The position numbers were made by a program, and so were the translations under genes. 64,000 nt of DNA from Cristatella mucedo (Eukaryota > Bryozoa > Phylactolaemata > Cristatellidae), in NCBI GenBank assembly GCA_009760855.2, contig WPIO01000081.1, forward strand, positions 1,041,001 through 1,105,000, in the 5' to 3' direction. Below the pieces are notes generated by a model, which saw only the letters and a list, made by a program, of their open reading frames with translations, was not told where the DNA came from and did not search any database. Positions 20,540 to 30,514 of this stretch are shown here, piece after piece. Position 1 is the stretch's first letter. Every line of letters starts with the position of its first letter.

Positions 20540-23130
20540 TGCTGTAGACTTCAATATTCATGTTGACAACCTTAGCAACAGCCAGGTCAGCTCTTTTCTT
20601 GACTGTCTGGAGAAATTTGGTTTGGTCCAACACGTTTATTACACCACACACGTCAGTGGCCATATTCTAGATCTCGTGATCACTAAGGAAATCTTCCTCA
20701 CTGACCTTGTGGTGTGACCGCTGACCCTTTCGGATCATTGTTCGGTCTCGTTTACTGTTCCTGCTCCCTAGTATGTACAGGGTAATGTTGAACTTGTCAA
20801 GCGATGTAACTTACAAAGCATTGACATAGGCACATTTTTGAAATCTGTTTGTGGTGCAGGTCTTCTTGATCTGCACCCAGACTCGACTGACAGCATCGAT
20901 ACCCTCACGGATGCAGTGAACATGACACTCAGGAGTGCTCTTGACAAGCATGCTCCTGTTCATTCTATCCGTGTATAGAGTCGTAAAGATTCCTTTCAAT
21001 TTACAAAAAACTTCAAAAGATGTGTCGTGTTAAGCGCAGGCTTGTACGTCATTTTATGAAATCTGGGTCTGATGCAGATCTAGTCAATTTCAGTGATTCC
21101 CTTCGAGTTTACACACGGAAGCTTAAAAAAGCCAGGGCTTCTTTATTCACTCACAAACTGAATTCCTGCCAGTCGGGTCTTAAGCAGATTTACAAGACAG
21201 TAAACAATTTACTGGACAATGCTGGGAGGTTCGGACTCGCCAGATATTAACTGCGCAGTCGTAACGTTTTCAGCCTTCTTTACTGAAAAAGTTGTGCACA
21301 TTCGTGCCTCCGTAAAGCCCCCTTCGAGTGAAGCAATTGTGGAGTCACAACCGTTTGACCTTCCTCAAAAGGTTCTCCGAGGTTTCTGCATGCGATGTGG
21401 CTACCTCAATAAGGTCTAGCAAAAAGAGCTCGTGTCCTGAAGACTCTATACCATCATCTCTGTGGTTTTCACTGGTAGGCCAACTTAGCCCTACCATAAC
21501 CGAGATTTTTAATGCTTCTTTGGAAAATGGGGTCCTACCCAAGTCCTTGAAATTGGCATACATTAGACCGATACTTAAAAAGTCTGGACTAGATACAGAG
21601 GTCCTTGCAAGCTGTTGCCCAGTTTCCCTTCTTCCTTTTTCAGAGATTCTTGAAAAAAGTGTCACTAAGCAGCTGGTTGTACAGATTGAAAATAATGAAA
21701 TGTCAGAAGCATTTCAATCGGGGTTCAAGAGGCTGCACTCCACTGAAACTGCTCTCCTTTGTGTTAACAATGACATTCTATGTGGCATCGATGACGGAAA
21801 TTTCACCGCCCTAGCTCTGCTAGATCTATCAGCTGCCTTCGACACCATTGATCACGATGTCCTACTTGAACGATTGAGAACGACGATCGGTCTGGCAGAC
21901 GAGGCACTAGCGTGGTTTAAATCGTATTTGTCTGATCGTGTTCAATCCGAATCGTGTGGGGGTCAGGTCTCACACATGAGAGTGTCACCTGTGGAGTCCC
22001 TCAAAGGTCCATCCTCGGTCCCTTGCTGCACTCCATTTATACTCAACCTCAGGGAAAGGTGATTAAGGCCCCATGGAATAGGATATCACTTTTATGCTGA
22101 CGATACTCAGCTGTATTTGTCATTCAAACCGTCGGAGTCTGCTGTAGCAACTGATAAACTGAATGCCTGCCTTGCCGACATTCGGTCCTGGATGTCCAAA
22201 AACTTCTTGAAACTAAATGACGATGAAACCGAACTGCTGCTCATATGACACGCTAAGCGTGTGGCTGGATAAGAAGGCTTTGCTCTTCTAATAGGTGATG
22301 CTGTTGTGCGACCATCACCACGTGCTCGAAATTTAGGTGTCGCTTTCGACAGCTGCCTCAATTTTAAAAGCTTCATTCATAAGACTGCTTCTACAGCTAG
22401 CCCTCAAGTCCGATCCCTATCCAAGATTAGGAGCTGTCTTCCACAGTGGCTTGCATGAAATTTAACTAGCTCCTTAGTTCTGTCTCGGCTTGATTATCGT
22501 AATTCCCTTTTGGCTGACCTACCAAAGAAAGCAATTAGGCCACTACAGCTGACTATGAATAGGGCTGCAAGGTTAGTCTTCAAGTCCCAGAGGTTTGAGC
22601 ACGTGTCTCCTTTGCTGACATAGCTTGGATGGTGGCCAGTTGATAAATAGATATGGAGCAAAGTTTTTACTCTGATCCACAAGGCCTGCCATGGCTTTTC
22701 TCCTTCGTACCTAGCTGAACTGCTGCACCAGTTTCAGCCTCCTCGTGCCCTCAAGTCCTGTGTGGACAATAAATTAGCTGTTCCATTCCTCCACTTAAAG
22801 ATCGTTGGCGACAGAAGCTTTAGCTCTGCAGGTCCTAGACTGTGGAACTCGCTTCCACAATTCTTAAGCAACGACAACTACTCTCCTGCTACCGACTATG
22901 GCTCATCTTTTTCAGCGGTCCTGAGCTGCTACTTCTATGCTACTCACTACCTCAACTGCTCTCTCATGACTCTGCTACGCTTCTCACCTTCTCTTTCATG
23001 TGTGAGACAGACTCTTTTGGCAACCGAATGCGTACCGACAGCCGCTTAGGCTGTGAGTTCACTATACAAAACTCTCCTGCGTAACACCCACATAGTCTTT
23101 ATGGCTTTTGTGGAGTTACAAACGGTGATA
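20540..23130 (+). mobile_element. LINE-A copy 1 (EN C-terminus, RT, 3' tail)
   Basis: Plus-strand CR1/L2-like LINE. Order: end of the APE-type endonuclease (VDFNIHVDNLSNSQ, then THVSGHILDLVITK, 20540-20740); connecting region; RT core at 21328-22062 with PVSLLPFSEILEKSVTKQL, LSAAFDTIDHDVLLERL and then FYADDTQLYLSF at about 22090-22125 in another frame; RT thumb with SRLDYRNSLLADLPKKAI and RLWNSLPQFL; and the family tail CGCTTAGGCTGTGAG, CACCCACATAGTCTTTATGG, GGAGTTACAAACGG. Stops (for example at 22062) and frame breaks show that it is inactive. 5' truncated within EN. Confidence 0.93.
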
Positions 23131-23370
23131 AAGTACAGTACAGTGACCGTTTTTTTTTTGATGCATCATTGCTGGCCAACAATCAATATATCACAACCAT
23201 AGAAATGTGAGTAGCACCAGCAGCAATGCTAAATGGCAAGGAAGGACATCATTGGCAGCAGGAGAAGAGTAGTACTTTAAGCCTAGGCACAGGCACAGGG
23301 GAGTGATATCGCACAACTCATATTCCCGTACTCACTGCTCAACAAGCTGAGAGGTGTTCCAATGCATTAG

Positions 23371-23492
23371 TGGTGAGCCGTAATGGCTCACTAGGTAAGG
23401 CGGTTGCTTTTTATGACCTCGGCCCCGAGGTTGTGGGTTCGAATCCTGCGGTGGATGATCCTTTATCGCCACTGCAAGCGGTGCTTAGGATC
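23371..23492 (+). mobile_element. SINE-1 copy with intact B box
   Basis: tRNA-derived SINE head: TAATGGCTCACTAGGTAAGG holds the A-box region, and GGTTCGAATCC at 23436-23446 is a perfect Pol III B box, 45-55 bases downstream as in tRNA genes. The tRNA-unrelated part is cut short by a (GA)n tract. Confidence 0.85.
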
Positions 23493-23493
23493 T

Positions 23494-23525
23494 GAGGAGA
23501 GGAGAGAGAGAGAGGGAGGGAGGGG

Positions 23526-23602
<77 letters not shown>
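23494..23602. repeat. (GA)n microsatellite
   Basis: GA-rich tract with GGGAGG interruptions at the start and a perfect stretch at about 23540-23600. It directly follows a SINE-1 body and may have grown from its tail. Confidence 0.93.
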
Positions 23603-23604
<2 letters not shown>

Positions 23605-23869
23605 AAAAGAGAGAGGTACAAACGTCTCGTCAGTGTGATCTCGTCAGTTAAATCTGTCCGGAGGAAGAATGGATTGACTGAGCAGCTCATGTGTGCTGCT
23701 TACGTTCTCTTGCTGTTGAAAGCACACTGTCAGGCGTTCTGTCATGTGAGTGCCCACTATTGAGTGGCGCACAGCTGTGAAATGGCAGAGCGCTCAAGTT
23801 AGTGGCATGCAGTGGAGCTTCACTGTACACATTTAGTCGAAGAAAAGACAATGAATGCAAAATACGTGG

Positions 23870-24345
23870 CCAGGTTATTGAGAAGGCTCTTGATCTCAAC
23901 TTATTGATCTTGCCTTCGCAGCTGACAAAGAACCTAGACATCTGATCTGCTAGATTGCCCCTTGGATCGCTAGGTATGGTGCTGACCTGGCTGTGGTCAA
24001 TTAGATAGTTGATGGTCGATATCAGCATTTTTGGACTGTGCACCTATGATTCTGCTGCGTTTTTAAAGAAGCTTAACTTGGCCTTAGCTAAAATAGACTG
24101 GTACGACCCACTGTGGTCCTCTAATTTGGTCCATGCATTTGTGACATCCCTTCTTGTCTTCTGTAACTCGGCCTTGCTGGTCTCTTGGCCTGTGCAATCA
24201 GGTGCTTACAGCTGGTGCAAAACTCTGCAGCTCGGCTCGTCTGCGGAGAGTGTTGCAGTGCACATCTCACCACTTCTTGCCGACTTTCATTTAATCCAAG
24301 CGTACAGGGGTCTGCCCAAACTCTTTCCTTGGCAACCAGAGGAGT
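23870..24345. mobile_element. LINE-B chimera: inverted segment joined to direct segment
   Basis: About 23870-24115 matches the minus-strand copy at 31460-31700 (TTGGCCTTAGCTAAAATAGA, CTGGTACGACCCAC) and so is in reverse orientation. From about 24118 (TTGGTCCATGCATTTGTGAC) to 24345 the sequence is the plus-strand RT thumb of LINE-B as at 29793 (CTGGTGCAAAACTCTGCAGC). Both parts carry frame breaks. Confidence 0.65.
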
Positions 24346-24479
24346 TTAACCACAGCTCCACCCGAGCTCTATAGGAAATTGCCCCCCACCCACTCTACGG
24401 AGGGGCCAGTGTAAGAGACCCACTGCGAAATCTCACGTCGACATGCCACCAGGCGTGCACTGGCGCGTAATGCTATTGC

Positions 24480-25602
24480 AAGCTCTTTCTCTCCCATGCT
24501 TGCTGCAGCCCCAATCCTTCCAGTCGGCCTCCTTGTGACATTGAACAGATTCTTACCACCCGCCCCTTAAATATCTGCTTGCTAAAAAGCAAAATAATAC
24601 ATATTCTTGACCAGGTTGTCCTGCAGAAACTCGATACATTTCTTCTGATCGTGGTGTGGTTGATGCCCTGCTCCGGCAGCTGCCTATCTGAGACCGTCCT
24701 ACCCCGTTTCTGATTCTTTCAGTCCACATGGTCGGATAAGGTGGGTGGTGAGGTTGCTGTCGTTGTTCGAGAATCACTTGGCTATAGCGCCTGTAGCGTT
24801 TTGCTCAGAGTCATTGTTTGAACCAGTTGCAAAAGTCAGCTGTGCTCATGTCTTCACGGTGTGGATAATTTTGGCTTGGTATAACACGTTTGTCATGCAA
24901 TGCAACTCACATTGGTGGCCTTAGTCTGGATCTCGTGATAACAAAGGACGTCTGCCTCACGGAACGCCTGCTAATGATCTAGGATCACAGCACAATCTTC
25001 ACTCTTCCCTAGTTCATTGTCATATGAGCAAGTCAGCATCGAACTTGACTAGCAATGCAATGTAATGCTGAGGGGTTTTTGAAAACTGTCTTCGATGCAG
25101 GTCTTCTTGATCTGCAGATTCATCCGATAGCCCCTGCACACAGATCCAGACTATTTCGATAGCCTCAATTCTCTCATTGATTAAGATTCTCCGTATACAG
25201 AGCCGCAGATGTACATTCTTGTTGACCGAAAACAGGCTCCGTGTAAAGCGATGGCTTGAACACTGCTGTAACAAGTCTAGGCCTGACACTGATTTAACCA
25301 GGTTCTGCTGCTACATGCGTATCTACCCCCGAAATCATCGAATTACAAGGGCTTTTTTCACCGTCAAGCAGTAGTCTAGCCCGCCAAACCCTGCGCAACT
25401 TCGTTAGACACTGAATTATTTGCTTGACTTGGCTGAGCTGTCTCACTTTCTGGATGTAAATTATTTGGCTGATAAGATTCCACATTCACAGTTGAAAGAT
25501 TGCATGTATTTGTGCATCAGTATAGCCACATTCGAAAAAATGCGAGCGCTGAGCCACAACGTATGACCTACTTCCCATAAGAAATTGTTCAAGGTTTCTT
25601 TC
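24480..25602 (+). mobile_element. LINE-A copy 2, 5' part (endonuclease)
   Basis: Degenerate EN domain: LNICLLKSKIIHILDQ at about 24568, and VGGEVAVVVRESLGYSA at about 24745 matching the GGGVAV-V--SL motif. From 24850 it matches LINE-A copy 1 (VGDNFGLV-HV, GGLSLDLVITKDVCL). Interrupted at about 25602 by a minus-strand LINE-B. Many stops. Confidence 0.82.
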
Positions 25603-26117
25603 GATAATAATAATAATAATGATAAAGTACTTGATAAAGCGCCCTCAGAGAACTTAATCTCTTTCTAGACGCTTTACATTTGCTGCAAAGGAAACACGAT
25701 CAAATGATGAGTGGTATCATGCTTGATAAACAAACAAAATGAATAACATGGTTAGGGGTGACATGCACAGGGTCAGCATGCAAATGTGGTTAGTGGCAGC
25801 ATGCATAGTGTCAGCACGCATAAGCACGTGAAGGACGAATCACAGGGACCCACTAAATGCTGTCCTAAATAGGTGTGTTTTTAAGTTCCTTTTAAATGTG
25901 GTCAGGTCAGGGGATGTTCTGACACAGGTCGGGAGGGAGCTCCAAGCTTTAGGAGCATACGAACTAAATGCACGGTTTCCAAAGGATTTGAGGTTTGTAC
26001 GAGGTATTTCTAGATTGTTGGATTCCGAAAAGCGGGTGGTACGATGCTTGGCCTGATGGGGGAGTATGTCGGAGAGATAGGCTGGAGCCATAGAATGAAG
26101 GGACCTAAATGAAGTGG
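25603..26117 (-). mobile_element. LINE-B 3' fragment nested in LINE-A copy 2
   Basis: Minus-strand copy, young: the RT end is open on the minus strand at 25840-26110 (SLHSMAPAYLSDILPHQAKH, YAPKAWSSLPTCVRTSP), followed by the 3' UTR and the hairpin tail with AAT repeats. LINE-A sequence resumes immediately after (AAGTCTAATAAAAAGAGC against GGTCTAGCAAAAAGAGC of copy 1). Confidence 0.92.
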
Positions 26118-27670
26118 CGATTATAATTAAGTCTAATAAAAAGAGCCCGCCTGTAGGCTGTATATTGTCTCCTTTTTGGTCTTCAGTGGCCGACAAACTT
26201 AGCCCAATTGCAACTTAAGCTCTTAATACTTCACTTAATACAGCGGTTGTTCCATAATCTTGTAAATTGGCCACCTCACAACCAATTATTGAAAAACCTT
26301 GATTGAATTCCTCGGAAACTATTTATCAGTCTCCCTTTCTTTTTTTGGCTGTGGTTCTCGAAAATGTTGTCGCTAAGCAGCTTGTGGAGTACATTAACAA
26401 GAAATAATTATCAGTAAACTTTCAATCCCGATTTAAAAGGCACTACTCGAGTGAAAAGGCGTCACCAACGAAATTCTAACCAGCAATAATGATCTAACTT
26501 CCCCTCTCCAGTCCAGCTCCATATGCAAGCAGTTTTTCGGTACTATTGATCATGATATCCTTGAACGATAGAGAACAACGATTGGTCTGGTAAACGAGGC
26601 TCTTTCGTGGTTAAATCGTATTTGTCCAATCGCGTTCAATCCGTCCGTGTAGTTTTCAAGCCTCATTTAGCAGACCAGTCACCTGTGAGTTCATTTTCGG
26701 CCCTTTACTGTTCTATGTAGCCCCTCGAAAGAGTGATTTGGGCCCATGGCATTGGCTGTCACTTCTATGCTGACCGTACAGAGCTGACCGGTTTGGTCCA
26801 CTGGTTAAGGTGCTTGCCCGAACTCCTACTTATCAGAAGCCCAATGTGTTCGATTGGACTTTGCTCTTCTAATTGATGATGCTGTAGTGAGACCATTATC
26901 ACGTGCCTTGGACTTTGGTTGTCATTTTTGATACATCTGATAACGTTTAGGCGCTTCACTAAGAAGCAGCTTCCACGGCTAGCTATAACGTTCAATCCCT
27001 TTGTACGGTTAGAGACTGTCTGCTATGGTAGCTGGCTAAACATCTTACTTGCTCCCTGGCCCTGTTTAGACTGGACTACTGTAATCAATTTTGGCTGGGC
27101 TGCTAAAAAGGCCATTAAGCCATCTCAGCTGGTGATAAGTATAGCTTCTAGACTTGTCAGCAAATCCAAGAGACTAAGCCACGTGTCTTCTTTGCTAAAG
27201 GTATTGGAATGGCTCTCGGTCAATCAATGGATGCAGACGAAAATTATTACTCTGCCCCACAAGGTCTGCCATAGCTTGAATCCTTCATTCGTAGCTGAAG
27301 TGCTGCACCAATGTCGGCCTCCACGTGCCCTCGGGTCCTCTGTGGCCAATAAATTAGCTGCTCCATTCTTTTGCTTAAAGACTGTTTTGACAGAAACTTT
27401 TGCCCTAGACTGCGGAGCTGACTTCCGCAATTATTATACAACGTTATCAGCTCTCCTGCTGATGACTGGCACATCCTTTCCAGCCGTCCTGGGCTGCTAC
27501 TTCCGGACTTCTCACTTTCTCGACTACACTCCTGACTCAGCTATGCATCTCACTTTCTATTTGTTGCATGAGATGAAGTCTGTAGGCTACCATTTGCACA
27601 CGGAAAGCCGCGTAGTCTATTAGTGCGCTTTAGAAAAATTTTCAGCTTAACACCTACTCAGTCTTTGTAG
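26118..27670 (+). mobile_element. LINE-A copy 2, 3' part (RT and tail)
   Basis: Resumes at the connecting region, then a worn RT core (GTIDHDIL-ER, TTIGLVNEALSWL, HFYADRTELT at about 26760) and RT thumb with CHSLNPSFVAEVLHQC at 27265-27320. The tail ACACCTACTCAGTCTTTGTA ends near 27670. The open frame at 26919-27623 covers the thumb region only. Within it, 26779-26855 has been replaced by a SINE-2 head. Confidence 0.85.
26779..26855 (+). mobile_element. SINE-2 head fragment inside LINE-A copy 2
   Basis: GACCGGTTTGGTCCACTGG, TTAAGGTGCTTGCCCG and GTGTTCGATTGG correspond to the SINE-2 A-box region and degraded B box. It stands in place of about 150 bases of LINE-A that lie between YADDTQL and the FALLIGDAVV segment in copy 1. 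Confidence 0.6.
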
Positions 27671-28130
27671 CTACATGGAGTTACAGGTGATGACACACAC
27701 ATACATACATTCATTCCTATATGCATGCATGCATACATAACCATCTAACCTGACAGAACATTCCAGCAAGAACTAGCGATAGAAGAGTATGTTGATCTCA
27801 AACGTGCGTGTAATGTTGATCTCAAACGCGCATGCAATTGGGATTTCAAAGCTCACTATGCTGAAAAAATGCGCCTGAAGAGTTAGTACCATCGATGTCC
27901 CAGACAGTGTGCAGTGCTGTGCAGTGGCCAGGCTTTCATCGTATGCCTCTCAAAGACCTGGAACCAAGCGGCACGTTACTACGACTTGCCTCGGCATGAT
28001 ATGGCATGAAACGAACCCTTACTGTAGCTATAGGCACAGCTTTTCTGTTCGCAGCTGCTGTAGTGGTGGCGTCTGGTTGGCTGATTAGCTATTTCCGACT
28101 CCTATTTCCTGTGACGCGTACATTTTGCAG

Positions 28131-28246
28131 TGAGCGCATCGCCAAGAGCCGGCCCGAGCCGCTTGCGGAGCCGCCATGCCGAGGCGATGTGGTCTGTAGC
28201 CTTAACTCGGACGGAGTCTGGAATCGTGCTCTGGTCATTCAGCACG
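28131..28246 (+). CDS. Tudor gene exon, Tudor barrel strands 1-2 (eTud1)
   Basis: Acceptor CGCGTACATTTTGCAG, donor CAGCACG|GTAAGG, phase 2 in and 1 out. It encodes SERIAKSRPEPLAEPPCR, then GDVVCSLNSDGVWNRALVIQH. GD-V-------W-RA-V is the classic start of a Tudor barrel. Where methyl-arginine readers have an aromatic residue after W (WYRA), this domain has Asn (WNRA). It continues seamlessly into the exon at 36315. Confidence 0.9.
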
Positions 28247-28514
28247 GTAAGGCTCTCATGCCTGCTTTACCCGTGTTCGCTCTTTAAAAAAGGCTGTACA
28301 CGCTTTTAGCAACAGATTGACAAATGGCTGTTGGTCTGAGAGGTTCCTGCAAACAGACTTTAGGAATGGGGCGACCTGGCTGCGACTCACTTTGCCCTCC
28401 ACTATGGCGGCAGACGGCTTGAGGCCCTCTGAAAGCATCCCAGCAGTGGCAGAGCTTCAGCTAGAGGATGGAGCAGAAGAATACAGGTGCAATTTTGTTG
28501 CTGACATCAATATT

Positions 28515-28587
28515 AGTGGTATTATTATTAGATGATGGAAATAATAGTAAGAATAATAGTAATAGTAGTAATAATGCACTTGATAAA
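28515..28587 (-). mobile_element. LINE-B tail remnant with degenerate (ATT)n
   Basis: Imperfect AAT repeats ending in AATAATGCACTTGATAAAG on the minus strand, abutting the plus-strand LINE-B at 28588. Confidence 0.6.
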
Positions 28588-30505
28588 GGATCAGGGAGTC
28601 CATCCCTGTGATGACAATATCCCACCTAGAATGCTGTTCCCCGATTCCTGGCTGCACCTCAATGTCTACATTTAAGCAAGTCACTAGTGATCTTGTTCTG
28701 AAGTTCATGTCCCAATCAAAGAAGACAAGTCATCTGGACCTTATTCCCACTGTCCTGCTCCTATGTTGCATTGATCTGCTGCTGCCATGCACAACTAACA
28801 TCATTAATATGTCATTAGCCTCAGATCATGTCCCAGCACCTTTAAAAAAAGCTGTAGTCAGGCCATTTCTCAAGAAAGCGACACTAGACCAGGAGAATTT
28901 GATTGAGCAACGCTCGTCCAGTCTCCCTTCTACCATTCCTATCAAAGCCACTGGAACGGGTCGTGGTGGACCAGCTTGACTCATGTATTGAAACTTCAAA
29001 CCTTGGCAGTAAGTTCCAGTCTGGCTTTAGAGCTAGTTACTCCACAGAGTCAGCATTGCTTAGGGTGTACAACGACCAACTTAGGAATCCAGACATGGGT
29101 ACAGTGTCTCTGCTTGGTTTGCTCGATCTTTCGGCAGCTTTTGATGCTGTCGATCACAAAGTTCTTCTAGAGCGCCTCTCATCTCGCCTGGGCATCACTG
29201 GCACTGCTTTGCAACGGTTCAGGTCCTATCTCAGTATGAGACTCCAGAGTATTGAAGTGAACAGACAAAAATCATCCGAGGTACCTCTGAAAAATGGGGT
29301 ACCTCAGGGGTCCATGCTATGTCCGGTTCTTTTCTCGGTTTATACTGTCCCTCGTGCTGATGTGATTGCCCAGAACAATCTAGGCTTTCACTTCTATGAG
29401 GATGAAACTCAGTTGTACCTTTGCTTTGATCTTTGATGCTTTTGCTTTGATCCCTCCCATCCTTCGACCACCTCGAATTCTCTCAACTCACTTGCTGCAT
29501 GTATTGATGCCATCCGCACATGGATCGAGCAAATTTGATAAAAGTAAACGATGATAACAAATAACTTACTAGTTATGGGCAAACCCTGTGTGATTCAGAT
29601 ATTGGAAAGGCTGATGCTCAAAGCTGGCTCTGCCAGCATATCTCCTGTTGAATCAGCTCGAAATCTAGGTGTCATGTTCCCAAGTGACCTCTCGTTAGAC
29701 GACCATATCAGCTCCACAGTCAAATCTGCCTATTTCAGCTACATTACATTGCGAAAATTCGGGCTTGTTTAGATAAGGAGACCAAGTCTAAGTTGGTCCA
29801 TGCATTTGTGACATCCCATCTTGACTTCTGCAACTCAATGCTTACTGGCCTACCAGCATGTGCGATCAGGCGATTGCAGCTGGTGCAAAACTCTGCAGCT
29901 GGGCTTGTCTGTCGTGAGCGTCGCAGTTGCCTCATTACTCCACTTCTCGCCGACCTGCACTGGCCACCAGTCAAGCAACGGATTGACTTCAAGGTTTTGT
30001 CACTCACTTTTAGGTCACATCATTCTTTGACTCAAGCCCATCTCTCAGATGTACTCCCCCACCAGGCCAAGCATCGTACCTACTGCTTTTCGGAATCCAA
30101 TAGTTTACCAATACCCCGTACAAACCTCAAATCCTTTGGAGACCGTGCATTTAGTTCGTATGCTCCCAAATCCTAGAACTCACTCCCGACTTGCGTCAGA
30201 ACATCCCCTGACTTTAACCGCATTTAAAAACAACTTAGAAACACCTATTTAGGACAGCATTTAGTGGGGCCTGTGATTCGTCTTTCATGTGCTTATGCGT
30301 GCTGACACTGTGCATGCTGCCACTGACCACATTTGCATGCTGACTCTGTGCATGTCACCCCTAACCATGTTATTCATGCTGTTTATCAAGCATGATTTTA
30401 CTTACCATTTAATTGCATTTCCCTTTGCAGCAAATGTAAAGCGCCTAGAAAGAGATTAAGTTCTGTGAGGGTGCTTTATCAAGTGCATTATTATTATTAT
30501 TTTAT
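28588..30505 (+). mobile_element. LINE-B copy 1 (RT to 3' end)
   Basis: Plus-strand CR1/L2-like LINE truncated upstream of RT. Motifs: VTSDLVLKFMSQSKK, PVSLLPFLSKPLERVV, LLDLSAAFDAVDHKVLLERL, GVPQGSMLCPVLFSVYT, and FHFYEDETQLYLCF at about 29385-29430, where the usual catalytic YADD reads YEDE. The thumb (DFCNSMLTGLPACAI), 3' UTR and hairpin tail AAAGCGCCTAGAAAGAGA…GGGTGC run into (ATT)n at 30490-30505. Frame breaks make it inactive. Confidence 0.93.
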
Positions 30506-30514
30506 AAACTCAGT

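Larger units (their letters stand above)
19991..28130. other. Tudor gene intron (8.1 kb) with two LINE-A copies
   Basis: Contents: (TG)n (20149-20248), LINE-A copy 1 (20540-23130), SINE-1 (23371-23492), (GA)n (23494-23602), an inverted LINE-B chimera (23870-24345) and LINE-A copy 2 with a nested LINE-B (24480-27670). 27670-28130 shows only a short direct repeat (GTTGATCTCAAACG twice near 27790-27830). Confidence 0.8.

Noticed and set aside
23371-23450. tRNA gene
   Set aside because: B box is perfect, but no acceptor-stem pairing closes the cloverleaf and the same sequence is dispersed with a common body, so it is a SINE. The same holds for the other tRNA-like heads.
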